64,000 nucleotides of DNA, from contig NZ_JBDZDV010000001.1 of assembly GCF_040544485.1 (NCBI RefSeq), positions 620,001 to 684,000 on the forward strand, given 5' to 3'. This stretch comes from Lacicoccus halitifaciens (GTDB lineage: Bacteria > Bacillota > Bacilli > Staphylococcales > Salinicoccaceae). Made by a program: the position numbers and the translations under genes. The notes under the pieces are model-generated. The model saw nothing but the letters and a program-made list of their open reading frames with translations, was not told the origin of the DNA and did not search any database. Of this stretch, positions 19,287 through 28,353 are shown piece after piece; within the stretch, counting starts at the first letter, position 1, and each line of letters begins with the position of its first letter.

Positions 19287-20972
19287 TCAATTTTCATCTA
19301 TGAACTTTAAAACATCAGCAATATCGACATCTTCACTTTTTTTATCCGTACGCCGCTTCACTTCGACCATGCCGTCCTTCGCGCCGCGTCCGACGACTAT
19401 GCGGTAAGGGAGGCCGATGAGGTCCGAATCGGCGAACTTGACGCCGGCCCTTTCATTGCGGTCATCATACAGAACCCTGTATTTTTCCTGCAGCGATTCA
19501 TAAAGCGCTTCAGCAGCATTCAGGATCGTCTCATCCTTTGTGTTCGCCGTGATGATATGGACATCGAATGGTGTCACTGACTTCGGCCATATGATGCCGC
19601 GCTCGTCATGGTGGCTCTCGATTATTGCAGAGAGCGTCCTTGAGACACCCACGCCATAGCAGCCCATCATGACAGGCACGCTTCTGCCGTTCTCATCCAG
19701 CACGTTCAGTCCCATGGATTCGGAATACTTCGTCCCGAGCTTGAACACCTGGCCGACTTCGATGCCCTTCATGAACCTGACCGGTCCGCTGCCGTCCGGT
19801 GCGGTCTCACCTTCGTTGATGAACCTGAAGTCCCCGGTGCCCCGCACTTCAAAGTCCCTCGTGTGGTTCACATTGATATAGTGATGGCCGGTTTCATTAG
19901 CCCCTGTCGGATAGTTCACCATCGCATCCACCTGATAATCCAGGTAGACCGGGATCTCCGTATTGACAGGACCGAGGCTGCCCGGTGTGGCATTGAAGTG
20001 CTGCACGATTTCCTCTTCGGTCGCAAATTCGATCTCTTCCTCCGCATTGAAGAAAGATTTCACTTTGACATCGTTCAGCTCCTGGTCGCCGCGCACGAGG
20101 ATCATCAGGAACTCACCGTTGATCTTGACGACCATCGTCTTCGTCGTCTCATGCAGCGGGATGCCGAGATGGTCCGCCAGTGACTGGCATGTTGTGACAC
20201 CCGGTGTCTCAACTTTTTCGAGTGCCTTTTCCGCATCCGTCGATTTTTCAACCGGCTGGCATTCGGCTTTTTCGATGTTCGCCGCATAATCGCTCTCTTC
20301 GGTATAGGCGATCGTATCTTCACCGATGTCGGCAAGCGCCATGAATTCATGCGTATGGCTGCCGCCGATCGCGCCGGAATCCGCTTCGACCGCACGGTAG
20401 TTCAGGCCCATGCGTGAGAAGATGTTCTCATATGCCTGATACATGTCATTGTACGTTTTCGTAAGTGATGCATCATCCGTATGGAACGAATAGGCATCCT
20501 TCATGATGAACTCCCTGCCGCGGAGCAGCCCGTACCTCGGACGGAGTTCATCGCGGAATTTCGTCTGGATCTGGTAGAGCGTGAGCGGCAGCTTCTTATA
20601 GCTCCTGAGTTCATCCCTGAGGAGGGCCACGATCATTTCCTCATGCGTCGGCCCGAGTGCGAATTCACGGCCGTGGCGGTCGTTCATCCTCATCAGTTCA
20701 TTGCCGTACGCATCCCAGCGCCCGGACTCCTCCCACAACTCCTTCGGGTGCAGCACGGGCATATGAATCTCAACGCCGCCGATCTTATTCATCTCTTCGC
20801 GGACGATTTTCTCTATGTTGTGCAGTACAAGCCTTGTGATCGGCAGGTATGTGTAGATCCCGCTCGCCATCTGCTTGATCATCCCCGCCTTCAGCATCAG
20901 GCGGTGGCTGAGGCTCTCAGCATCCTGCGGTGTCTCTCTTAAAGTCGGGATAAACATTTGTGACTGTCTCAT
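19287..20972 (-). CDS. proS: Prolyl-tRNA synthetase
   Basis: A 561-residue class II synthetase of the bacterial type, charging tRNA-Pro. Seen: motif 2 region FRDELRPRYGLLRGREFIMKD in its shorter key part RGREF near 140, the inserted editing domain (about 220-400) that clears Ala-tRNA-Pro, motif 3 GCYGVGVSRT near 440-450, and the C-terminal anticodon domain. The frame includes a GTG at 20981, but ATG 20972 (MRQSQMFIP) has GGAG eight bases upstream and fits the family. No T-box leader: it begins directly after rseP. Confidence 0.97.
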   Translation of the reverse strand: MRQSQMFIPTLRETPQDAESLSHRLMLKAGMIKQMASGIYTYLPITRLVLHNIEKIVREEMNKIGGVEIHMPVLHPKELWEESGRWDAYGNELMRMNDRHGREFALGPTHEEMIVALLRDELRSYKKLPLTLYQIQTKFRDELRPRYGLLRGREFIMKDAYSFHTDDASLTKTYNDMYQAYENIFSRMGLNYRAVEADSGAIGGSHTHEFMALADIGEDTIAYTEESDYAANIEKAECQPVEKSTDAEKALEKVETPGVTTCQSLADHLGIPLHETTKTMVVKINGEFLMILVRGDQELNDVKVKSFFNAEEEIEFATEEEIVQHFNATPGSLGPVNTEIPVYLDYQVDAMVNYPTGANETGHHYINVNHTRDFEVRGTGDFRFINEGETAPDGSGPVRFMKGIEVGQVFKLGTKYSESMGLNVLDENGRSVPVMMGCYGVGVSRTLSAIIESHHDERGIIWPKSVTPFDVHIITANTKDETILNAAEALYESLQEKYRVLYDDRNERAGVKFADSDLIGLPYRIVVGRGAKDGMVEVKRRTDKKSEDVDIADVLKFIDEN

Positions 20973-20983
20973 GTGACTCACTC

Positions 20984-22276
20984 CTATAGGAAAAATGTTT
21001 TGATGTCGTTCCAGGTGACAAGCACCATGATGACTAATACGAATAATACGCCTGCAAGCTGTATGTTGAGTTCCACCCTTTTATTGAGCGGTTTTCTGAA
21101 TATGCCTTCGTACAGGACGAACAATATGCGTCCGCCGTCGAGTGCCGGTATCGGCAGCAGGTTCATGATGCCGAGGTTGACGCTCAGCACAGCCGTGAAG
21201 TTCATCAGCACAAGGAGGCCCTGTGATGCGACTTCCTCCGTCACCACATATATGCCGACCGGTCCGTTCAGCATATCGAAGGAGAATGTACCTTCAAAAA
21301 TGCTCAGGAACAGCTGCACGACAAGTTCGAATATCAGCGTGCCCATCTCGTATGTCTGCTGGACGCCCCACCACAGCGGTGCGATGACGCCCTCTTCAAA
21401 GTCGTGGCCTATGCCGATGATCAGCCGTTCGACCACTTCGCCATCGGGCAGTTCGGTCTCCTCAACCATCGGGGTCATTTCGACTTCCCTCACATCACCG
21501 TCATTTTCAACGGTGATATCAAGTTCCGATCCGCCTTCCTGCTGGATGATCGCGGACATATGGTCCCAGTTCTCTACTTCGGTGCCGTTGATCTCAAGCA
21601 GGCGGTCCCCTTCCTCGAGCCCCGCCTCTTCAGCGGGTGTATCTTCGGCGACGACGCCGACAACCGGTTCATCGGACGGCTTGCCGTTGATGTAGAACAG
21701 GAGGGTGAATAATACGAATGCCAGTACAAAGTTCATCAAAGGTCCTGCAAATAAAGTCCAGAACCTCGCCATGACGGATTTCGATTCGAAGCGCGCAGAT
21801 GCCGGTGCAATGCGCTCAAGCTCGGAATCCTGAACGAAATAAGCTTCATGTGCGATTTTATATGAAGTTTCAACATCGTCGTATGTACGCACGGCTCTTA
21901 CATTCATGGCCTTCCGGATATCCGCCTCGACCACTTCTACTTCCTCTATGTCATTGAAGTTGTGCTTATCATCTAGCAGGACGTGGGTGATCTCACCGAG
22001 GTCGTTCAATTTCAGCTGGACGCGCATTCCGGGGTTCAGGGGGTTGATCTCCATATCGCTGGAGGCCATTCTGACATAGCCGCCCACCGGCAGCAGCCGG
22101 ATGGTATAGACGGTGTCATTGAATTTATAGGAAAAAATCTTTGGTCCCATTCCGATGGCAAACTCGGGACACATTATACCTGCACGTTTTGCAACTATCA
22201 GGTGGCCAAGTTCGTGAACAGTGACCAGCACACCGAATACGACTATAAAAGCTAAAATGCCGGTCAAATCTATCAC
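20984..22276 (-). CDS. rseP: Site-2 membrane zinc metalloprotease RseP/RasP
   Basis: A 430-residue intramembrane protease that cuts membrane-embedded anti-sigma factors and signal-peptide remnants. Seen: HELGH at 21-25 within the first membrane segment, a PDZ domain near 195-265 (GLEEGDRLLEINGTEV), and the second catalytic motif NLLPIPALDGGRI near 370 with flanking membrane segments. Its ATG overlaps the dxr stop by 4 bp. Standard cdsA-dxr-rseP-proS-polC order. Confidence 0.96.
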   Translation of the reverse strand: MIDLTGILAFIVVFGVLVTVHELGHLIVAKRAGIMCPEFAIGMGPKIFSYKFNDTVYTIRLLPVGGYVRMASSDMEINPLNPGMRVQLKLNDLGEITHVLLDDKHNFNDIEEVEVVEADIRKAMNVRAVRTYDDVETSYKIAHEAYFVQDSELERIAPASARFESKSVMARFWTLFAGPLMNFVLAFVLFTLLFYINGKPSDEPVVGVVAEDTPAEEAGLEEGDRLLEINGTEVENWDHMSAIIQQEGGSELDITVENDGDVREVEMTPMVEETELPDGEVVERLIIGIGHDFEEGVIAPLWWGVQQTYEMGTLIFELVVQLFLSIFEGTFSFDMLNGPVGIYVVTEEVASQGLLVLMNFTAVLSVNLGIMNLLPIPALDGGRILFVLYEGIFRKPLNKRVELNIQLAGVLFVLVIMVLVTWNDIKTFFL

Positions 22277-23397
22277 CTCATGTCCGATTTAAATATTTCA
22301 TCATAATAAAGGATCGTTTCCAAATCAGGTTCATCGATCACTTCATGTGCGTTCATACGTAATTCTACTATCTTTTCTATATCAAGAAAAGAAATCTCAC
22401 CTTTCAGGAAACGGTCCACGGCATACTCGTTCGCTGCGTTCATGACCGCGGGCATCGTACCGCCGGTTTCAACCGCTTCATATGCAAGCTTCAGCATCCT
22501 GAAACGGTCGAAATCCATCGGTTTGAAGTTCAGCTGGGTGAGCGTGTTGAGATCGAGCGGGTTGTCCATCGGCAGGCGTTCGGGATAACTGAAGGCGAAC
22601 TGGATCGGCCCTTTCATATCCGAATTGCCGAGCTGTGCGATGATGCTGTTGTCCACGAACTCGACCATCGAGTGTATCGTGCTCTCCCTGTGGAGGAGCG
22701 TGGAGATCTTATCGATGTCGAGATCGAACAGCCATTTCGCCTCGATGACTTCGAGCCCTTTATTCATCATGGTGGCGGAGTCGATCGTGATCTTCTTGCC
22801 CATCGCCCAGTTCGGATGGTTCAGTGCATCGGCAAGCGTCACATCATCCAGCTGATCTCTTGAAAGATCCCTGAATGAACCGCCGCTCGCGGTGATGATG
22901 AGCCGTTTGATCTCGGAGGGGGATTCTCCCCTTAAGCACTGGAAGATTGCGGAATGTTCCGAATCCACGGGGAGGATGTTCACATTGTGCGCCCTCGCCT
23001 TCTGCATCACGATCTCTCCTGCAGCAACAAGCGTCTCCTTGTTTGCAAGCGCAATGTCCTTGCCCATCTCGATCGCCTTAAGCGTGGGACCGAGGCCGAC
23101 GCTGCCCATGATTGCAGTGAGGAGCATATCACTGTCATCTGCGGCGACGGCGAGGAGCCCTTCTTCCCCGCTTATGAACTCGATTGTCGGGTACTCCGAC
23201 TGAAGTGCTTTCCTGTCGCCTTCATCCATTACGGAGACCATCTTCGGGGTGATGGATGCGAGTATCTCACGCAGTCCGTCCACATTGCGCCCGATTGACA
23301 GGCTTTCAAGTTCGAAACGGTCCGGGTTGTCCTTCAGCACCTCGATCGCCTGTGTCCCGATGGACCCTGTCGCTCCCAGTATTGAAATCTTCTTCAT
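22273..23397 (-). CDS. dxr: 1-deoxy-D-xylulose 5-phosphate reductoisomerase
   Basis: A 374-residue enzyme of the MEP isoprenoid pathway, making 2-C-methyl-erythritol 4-phosphate with NADPH. Seen: NADPH motif GATGSIGTQ at 7-15, metal/substrate segment DSEHSAIFQCLRG near 144, and the ASGGSFRDL loop near 170. A GTG at 23406 opens the frame, but ATG 23397 has GGAG eight bases before it. S. aureus uses the mevalonate route and lacks dxr, so finding it beside uppS and cdsA, the B. subtilis arrangement, is a real difference from Staphylococcus. Confidence 0.96.
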   Translation of the reverse strand: MKKISILGATGSIGTQAIEVLKDNPDRFELESLSIGRNVDGLREILASITPKMVSVMDEGDRKALQSEYPTIEFISGEEGLLAVAADDSDMLLTAIMGSVGLGPTLKAIEMGKDIALANKETLVAAGEIVMQKARAHNVNILPVDSEHSAIFQCLRGESPSEIKRLIITASGGSFRDLSRDQLDDVTLADALNHPNWAMGKKITIDSATMMNKGLEVIEAKWLFDLDIDKISTLLHRESTIHSMVEFVDNSIIAQLGNSDMKGPIQFAFSYPERLPMDNPLDLNTLTQLNFKPMDFDRFRMLKLAYEAVETGGTMPAVMNAANEYAVDRFLKGEISFLDIEKIVELRMNAHEVIDEPDLETILYYDEIFKSDMR

Positions 23398-23416
23398 GTT
23401 CCACACTCCATTAAAC

Positions 23417-24211
23417 TCAGCTCACCAATGGCAGTATATTCATCAGTGGCAAAACAAATATAAAACTGTCGAAACGGTCCAGCACACCGCCGTGGCCCGG
23501 CAGCAGGCTGCCGGAATCCTTGACGTCGAAATGGCGTTTCAGAGCGGACTCGACAAGGTCGCCGAGCTGTCCCGCCACGCTCAGTATCATCGTATAAATG
23601 ATCAGCAGTATCACATTCGGGTGATCAAGCAGGCCGAATACGCTGAATATGATTGCAAGCAGCACACTCGACAGGATCCCGCCGATGAAGCCTTCCACCG
23701 TCTTGTTCGGGCTGATCTGCGGCCACAGTTTCCTTTTGCCGAATGCACGGCCCGATAAATAAGCACCTGTATCCGTCATCCATACGATGAGAAGTGCATA
23801 CAGGATGAAGATGAGGCCGGCTTCCCTCGTCTCGTAAAAGTACATGAACCCGATGCCGATGTATGCGACCGCAAGCACGCAGAAACCCATATCCACGAAT
23901 GTGAACCGGTTCTTGCTGATGACGGTGAAACTCAGCATAAGAAGCGCCATGACGATGATCATATCAATCTGCGCGTCAGTGACCATGGGGAGGAACGGGT
24001 AGTCTGCCCGGGGCAGGAGGATGATCGATAAGGCGATCAAAGAAAGTATGCCCGGGATGGAAAATATATGTATACGGTTCATCTTCAGTATCTCGTACAA
24101 AGCGGTCAGAGCAAGAAGATAGACTGTAATGAGCATCGGCCAGCTGCCGATGATGATGATGGGAATGAAAATCAGCAATGCTATGACAGCAGTAATCGTC
24201 CTTGTCTTCAC
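23417..24211 (-). CDS. cdsA: Phosphatidate cytidylyltransferase (CDP-diacylglycerol synthase)
   Basis: A 264-residue integral membrane enzyme that turns phosphatidic acid and CTP into CDP-diacylglycerol, the branch point for phosphatidylglycerol and cardiolipin. Seen: about seven to eight membrane segments, and the CdsA signature split between SPNKTVEGF near 178 and LPGHGGVLDRFDS near 238-250 with its Asp residues. It lies two bases after uppS, so it is probably translationally coupled. Confidence 0.96.
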   Translation of the reverse strand: MKTRTITAVIALLIFIPIIIIGSWPMLITVYLLALTALYEILKMNRIHIFSIPGILSLIALSIILLPRADYPFLPMVTDAQIDMIIVMALLMLSFTVISKNRFTFVDMGFCVLAVAYIGIGFMYFYETREAGLIFILYALLIVWMTDTGAYLSGRAFGKRKLWPQISPNKTVEGFIGGILSSVLLAIIFSVFGLLDHPNVILLIIYTMILSVAGQLGDLVESALKRHFDVKDSGSLLPGHGGVLDRFDSFIFVLPLMNILPLVS

Positions 24212-24213
24212 AC

Positions 24214-24960
24214 TTATTCCTCCTTATCGTTCAGTCCGCCAAAACGTCTGTCACGCCTTCTGTACTGTTCTATCAGTTCGTCCATTTCCTCTGCGGAGAA
24301 TTCAGGCCACAATGTGTCGGTGAAAAAAAGTTCACTGTAGGAAGACTGCCAGAGCAGGAAGTTGCTCAGCCGGTATTCCCCGCTTGTCCTGATGATCATT
24401 TCCGGGTCCGGCGCCGGTGCAGTCATGAGATAACGGCCGACGGTTTCATCATTCAACGCTTCAAGTGAAAGATGCCCGCCGTTGATGTCCTCGTGCATCG
24501 CCCTGAAAGCCTGGATGAGTTCATCCCTGCCCCCGTAATTGAGCGCAAATATGAGGTTCAGCCCCGTATTGTCCGCAGTTTCATCCACCGCTTTCATCAC
24601 CGCTTTGATCGTATGCTTCGGCAGGCCTTCCAAATTGCCTATTACCGTCACTTTAACATTCTTTTCGATGAGTTCGGGTAAAAACGTCCCGAGGAAATCA
24701 CCCGGGAGCTTCATCAGATAACTCACCTCAGAGCTTGGTCTGCTCCAATTTTCGGTTGAAAATGCATACAGTGTCAAATATTTTATCCCTATATCAGAGG
24801 CATGTCTCGTGATACGTTTTACATTCTGCATACCTTCATAATGACCATGTACACGCGGCCGTTTCTTCATCTGGGCATACCGCCCGTTGCCGTCCATGAT
24901 CATTGCTATATGTAAAGGTAAGTCCTTCGTCATCTTCGGTTCTTTTTTTCTACCTAACAT
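24214..24960 (-). CDS. uppS: Undecaprenyl diphosphate synthase (isoprenyl transferase)
   Basis: A 248-residue cis-prenyltransferase that builds the C55 lipid carrier for cell-wall synthesis. Seen: IAMIMDGNGRYA near 19-30 with the catalytic Asp, GHYEGMQNVKRI near 41, TLYAFSTENWSRP near 67, and the C-terminal RTSGEYRLSNFLLWQ motif near 190. The frame is open to 25017; GGAGG before ATG 24960 decides the start, and the promoter at 24989-25017 lies inside the longer frame. First gene of the uppS-cdsA-dxr-rseP-proS-polC unit. Confidence 0.96.
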   Translation of the reverse strand: MLGRKKEPKMTKDLPLHIAMIMDGNGRYAQMKKRPRVHGHYEGMQNVKRITRHASDIGIKYLTLYAFSTENWSRPSSEVSYLMKLPGDFLGTFLPELIEKNVKVTVIGNLEGLPKHTIKAVMKAVDETADNTGLNLIFALNYGGRDELIQAFRAMHEDINGGHLSLEALNDETVGRYLMTAPAPDPEMIIRTSGEYRLSNFLLWQSSYSELFFTDTLWPEFSAEEMDELIEQYRRRDRRFGGLNDKEE

Positions 24961-24988
24961 ATGGTCCTCCACAAGAATTATATTTATT

Positions 24989-25017
24989 AGTATACATCTA
25001 TACCTATATCGACTCAA
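24989..25017 (-). promoter_or_regulatory. uppS operon promoter
   Basis: TTGAGT, 17-base spacer, TATACT on the minus strand, between the frr terminator and uppS. Confidence 0.65.
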
Positions 25018-25044
25018 TCAGTTTATTGTAACATAAGAATGCAT

Positions 25045-25070
25045 AAAAAAAGAGCAGGTTCAACCTGCTC
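25045..25070 (-). terminator. frr terminator
   Basis: GAGCAGG-TTGAA-CCTGCTC followed by seven T on the minus strand, just after frr. Confidence 0.92.
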
Positions 25071-25080
25071 GCTGTTTTGG

Positions 25081-25638
25081 CTAAACTTCCAAAATATCTT
25101 TCTCTTTTTCATCACAGAGGGCATCGATCTTCTTGATCGAGTCATCCGTCAGCTTCTGGACATCTTCAGTGTAGCTGCGAAGCTCATCCTCTGAAATTTC
25201 GCCGTCTTTTTCGATTTTCTTAAGCTTATCATTGGCTTCACGGCGGATGTTCCTGACGGACACCTTGGCCTCTTCGCCTTCTTTACGTGCATCTTTGACG
25301 AATTCTTTCCTGCGCTCCTCAGTCAGCTGGGGGACTGTGATGCGGATCATCGTTCCGTCGCTCGTAGGGTTGATGCCGAGGTCCGCCTGCTGGATCGCCT
25401 TCAGGACATCATCAACGGAATTCTTATCATATGGTGTGACAGTCAGCATCCTCGCTTCAGGCACTGCGATCGTGGCCAGCTGGTTCACAGGTGTCGGTGC
25501 ACCATAGTAGTCCACGGTCACCCTCTCGAGAAGGCTTGCATTGGCATGGCCTGTGCGGATTCCCGCAAGTTCCCTCTGCAGGCTTTCAATGGATTTCTGC
25601 ATTCTGCTTTTTGCATCTTTTAGTATTGCATCACTCAT
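25081..25638 (-). CDS. frr: Ribosome recycling factor
   Basis: A 185-residue protein that, with EF-G, splits post-termination ribosomes. Seen: IRTGHANASLLERV near 28-41, YYGAPTPVNQLA near 44-55, the long helical bundle pattern, and RRKEFVKDARKEGEEAKV near 110-128. The frame runs on to 25785, through the pyrH stop, but GGAG before ATG 25638 (MSDAILKD) is the clear start. It pairs with pyrH upstream. Confidence 0.97.
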   Translation of the reverse strand: MSDAILKDAKSRMQKSIESLQRELAGIRTGHANASLLERVTVDYYGAPTPVNQLATIAVPEARMLTVTPYDKNSVDDVLKAIQQADLGINPTSDGTMIRITVPQLTEERRKEFVKDARKEGEEAKVSVRNIRREANDKLKKIEKDGEISEDELRSYTEDVQKLTDDSIKKIDALCDEKEKDILEV

Positions 25639-25660
25639 TTGATTCTCTCCTACCAAATTT

Positions 25661-26383
25661 TTATTTATTGATGGTCGTACCGATTGATTCACCGGAAACT
25701 GCACGTTTGATGTTGCCCTGCTCTGTAATTGAAAATACCACAAGTGGAATGTCGTTGTCCATACAGAAGGAGGAAGCGGTCGCATCCATCACCTGCAGGT
25801 TTTCCTGAAGCATTTCCATATACGTCAGATTATCATACTTGAATGCTTTGTCGTCGAACTTCGGATCTGCAGAATAAACCCCATCGACATTGTTTTTGCC
25901 CATTAGGATCACGTCCGCCTCGATCTCCGCCGCACGGAGTGCCGCAGTCGTATCCGTTGAGAAGTACGGATTGCCGATGCCGGCGGCGAATATGACGATG
26001 CGCCCCTTTTCAAGGTGCCTGATTGCACGGCGGCGTATATACGGCTCCGCGACCTGCTTCATCTCTATTGAAGTCAGCACCCGCGTTTCGCAGTCGAGCT
26101 GCTCCAGGCTGTCCTGCAGTGCAAGGGAGTTCATGACTGTTGCAAGCATGCCCATATAATCGGCTGTACCGCGGTCCATACCGAGGTCACTGCCGGTCTT
26201 GCCCCTCCATATATTGCCGCCGCCGACGATGACGGCGATCTCGACGCCAAGTGCCTTCGCTTCGACCACCTGTTCCGAGATATTCTTAATGACGGCGGGA
26301 TTGATGCCGAAACCGTCGTCCCCTGCCAGTGCCTCGCCACTGAGCTTTAATACAATTCTTTTGAAAGTTGAAGATTCAGCCAT
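25661..26383 (-). CDS. pyrH: UMP kinase
   Basis: A 240-residue amino-acid-kinase-fold enzyme phosphorylating UMP to UDP, usually activated by GTP and inhibited by UTP. Seen: RIVLKLSGEALAG near 9-21, VIVGGGNIWRG near 51-61, GMLATVMNSLALQ near 82, and GNPYFSTDTTAALRA near 140. Start ATG with GAGGG upstream. Sits between tsf and frr, the widely conserved order. Confidence 0.97.
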   Translation of the reverse strand: MAESSTFKRIVLKLSGEALAGDDGFGINPAVIKNISEQVVEAKALGVEIAVIVGGGNIWRGKTGSDLGMDRGTADYMGMLATVMNSLALQDSLEQLDCETRVLTSIEMKQVAEPYIRRRAIRHLEKGRIVIFAAGIGNPYFSTDTTAALRAAEIEADVILMGKNNVDGVYSADPKFDDKAFKYDNLTYMEMLQENLQVMDATASSFCMDNDIPLVVFSITEQGNIKRAVSGESIGTTINK

Positions 26384-26424
26384 TATATTTCCCTCACTTA
26401 TGATATTTGATGAGCTAATTTTAG

Positions 26425-26450
26425 AAAAAAAGACACCGAAGTGTCTTTTT
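26425..26450 (-). terminator. tsf terminator
   Basis: AAAGACAC-TTCG-GTGTCTTT with following T run on the minus strand; the UUCG tetraloop adds stability. Confidence 0.9.
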
Positions 26451-26452
26451 CA

Positions 26453-27334
26453 TTACTTATTCACTTGACCCATGACCTCATCAGCGAAGTTTTCTTCTCT
26501 CTTCTCAATACCTTCTCCCACTTCGAAGCGGACGAAATCGACCAGTTTCGCATCGTGGTTCTGAAGATATTTCTCGACTGTGATGTCAGAGTCTTTTACG
26601 AATGGCTGGTTTACAATGCTGATGTCTTCAAGATACTTGCGCATTCTGCCTTCAACCATCTTATCGACGATGTTTTCCGGCTTGCCTTCGTTGAGTGCCT
26701 GTTGCTTGAGGATTTCCCTCTCGTGATTGAGTTCCTCTTCAGGAACCTGATCGGAAGATACATATTTCGGGTTGAGCGCTGCTGCGTGCATGGCCACACC
26801 TTTAGCCACTTCAGCATCAGTCGTGCCGTCGACTACAGACAGGACACCGATGCGTCCGCCCATGTGCAGATACTCGCCGAATGCGCCATTGTCCGTCTTC
26901 TCAGCAAGGACGAATCTTCTCAGTGTCAGCTTTTCACCGATTTTGGAAACGGCTTCCGTCATTTTCTCTTCAACCGTCTGGCCGTCGAGTTCAGACTTGT
27001 TCAATGCTTCGACATTTTCAGGTTTTGTTTCAAGGATGTGGTCTGCGATATCTTTGACCAGCTGCTGGAAATCTTCGTTGCGTGCAACAAAGTCCGTTTC
27101 GGAGTTGATTTCAACAATCACTCCGTCATTGCCTTTGGACGCTACATGAACGAGGCCTTCTGCTGCAATGCGGTCAGCTTTCTTCGCTGCTTTGGCAATG
27201 CCTTTTTCACGCAGGTAGTCAGCTGCAGCATCGATGTCCCCGTCAGTTTCCTGGAGTGCTTTTTTACAATCCATCATTCCTGCACCTGTTTTTTCACGTA
27301 ATTCTTTTACTAATTTTGCTGAAATAGTAGCCAT
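26453..27334 (-). CDS. tsf: Elongation factor Ts
   Basis: A 293-residue guanine nucleotide exchange factor for EF-Tu. Seen: the N-terminal UBA-like domain with LREKTGAGMMDCKKAL near 11-26, then SETDFVARNEDF near 76-87 of the core domain that contacts EF-Tu. GGAGG precedes the ATG. It follows rpsB across a hairpin terminator that probably lets part of transcription through. Confidence 0.97.
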   Translation of the reverse strand: MATISAKLVKELREKTGAGMMDCKKALQETDGDIDAAADYLREKGIAKAAKKADRIAAEGLVHVASKGNDGVIVEINSETDFVARNEDFQQLVKDIADHILETKPENVEALNKSELDGQTVEEKMTEAVSKIGEKLTLRRFVLAEKTDNGAFGEYLHMGGRIGVLSVVDGTTDAEVAKGVAMHAAALNPKYVSSDQVPEEELNHEREILKQQALNEGKPENIVDKMVEGRMRKYLEDISIVNQPFVKDSDITVEKYLQNHDAKLVDFVRFEVGEGIEKREENFADEVMGQVNK

Positions 27335-27362
27335 AAATTTATCCTCCTGGAAATAATATTTT

Positions 27363-27394
27363 AAAAAAGGTGATAAGAGAGTTAACTTATCACC
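27363..27394 (-). terminator. Terminator between rpsB and tsf
   Basis: GGTGATAAG, eight-base loop, CTTATCACC, then TTTTTT on the minus strand. An internal terminator that would set a lower level for EF-Ts than S2 if leaky. Confidence 0.82.
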
Positions 27395-27423
27395 GATATT
27401 ATCATCATCTCGTCTGTCAGAGA

Positions 27424-28203
27424 TTATTCGCTTTTAACTTCTGCAGGCGTTGTTTCTTCTGCAGTTTCAGTAGATTCTTCCAGATCGATGTTCTGATCCG
27501 CTGCAACTTCCTCATCGGAGACACCTTGTCTGCCTTCCAGAACAGCATCCGCCATTTTGCTTGTCATCAGGCGTACTGCACGGATTGCATCGTCGTTCGC
27601 CGGAATCACATAATCCACTTCATCCGGGTCACAGTTGGTGTCAACCATTGCCACGATCGGAATGTTTAATTTTTTGGCTTCTGCGATCGCATTGCGCTCT
27701 TTGCGAGGGTCAACGATGAAGATCGCTTTCGGCATTTCTTTCATATCGCGGATACCGCCGAGGAATTTGATCAGGCGATCATATTCTTTGCGGAGTTCCA
27801 CAACTTCTTTTTTAGGAAGCACGTCGAAAGTTCCGTCCGCTTCCATTTTTTCGATTTCATCAATACGTCTGATACGCTTTGAGATCGTCTTGTAGTTAGT
27901 CAGGATACCGCCGAGCCATCTCTGGTTGACATAAAGCTGTCCAGCTCTTTCGGCTTCTTCTTTGATGGCGTCCTGTGCCTGTTTCTTGGTACCTACGAAC
28001 AGGACTTTGCCGCCGTCTTCAGAAATTTCTTTGACGAAATTGTAAGCTTCCGCCACTTTCTTGACTGTTTTCTGCAAGTCGATGATATAGATGCCGTTCC
28101 TCTCAGTGAAGATGTATTTCTTCATCTTCGGGTTCCAACGGCGTGTCTGGTGTCCGAAATGCACACCTGCTTCGAGCAGTTGTTTCATAGTAATTACTGC
28201 CAT
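27424..28203 (-). CDS. rpsB: 30S ribosomal protein S2
   Basis: A 259-residue protein at the head-body junction of the 30S subunit. Seen: MKQLLEAGVHFGHQTRRWNPK in its key part GVHFGHQTRRWNP near 13-25, the RWLGGILTNYKTI segment near 94-106, and IVDTNCDPD-type motif (MVDTNCDPDEVDYVIP) near 185-200. The acidic Glu-rich tail is common. AAAGGAGG precedes the ATG. It has its own promoter and a leader of about 110 bases. Confidence 0.97.
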   Translation of the reverse strand: MAVITMKQLLEAGVHFGHQTRRWNPKMKKYIFTERNGIYIIDLQKTVKKVAEAYNFVKEISEDGGKVLFVGTKKQAQDAIKEEAERAGQLYVNQRWLGGILTNYKTISKRIRRIDEIEKMEADGTFDVLPKKEVVELRKEYDRLIKFLGGIRDMKEMPKAIFIVDPRKERNAIAEAKKLNIPIVAMVDTNCDPDEVDYVIPANDDAIRAVRLMTSKMADAVLEGRQGVSDEEVAADQNIDLEESTETAEETTPAEVKSE

Positions 28204-28210
28204 TATAATT

Positions 28211-28300
28211 TCCTCCTTTTGTTGTTACCTCCAGTATCACTGGATGAAACCACCCTTCCGGGCAACCGGTCCCACATTCATGACACTGTGTGTAATCGGC
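28211..28300 (-). promoter_or_regulatory. Candidate structured leader of rpsB
   Basis: The leader can form CCGG-TTGC-CCGG and, just before the ribosome site, CCAGT-GAT-ACTGG. Known: S2 controls its own mRNA in several bacteria. A regulatory role here is inferred only. Confidence 0.35.
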
Positions 28301-28318
28301 AAATTTTAGCCGTTTAAT

Positions 28319-28347
28319 AATATACCATATCTTTCAATTAAAATCAA
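28319..28347 (-). promoter_or_regulatory. rpsB promoter
   Basis: TTGATT, 17-base spacer, TATA-rich -10 element on the minus strand, in the AT-rich gap after codY. Confidence 0.65.
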
Positions 28348-28353
28348 ACCTCT

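Noticed and set aside
20973..20983. T-box riboswitch upstream of proS
   Set aside because: Only a few bases separate rseP and proS, so no leader exists.
25639..25785. N-terminal extension of ribosome recycling factor
   Set aside because: It runs through the 3' end of pyrH in another frame; GGAG before ATG 25638 and the family N-terminus decide.
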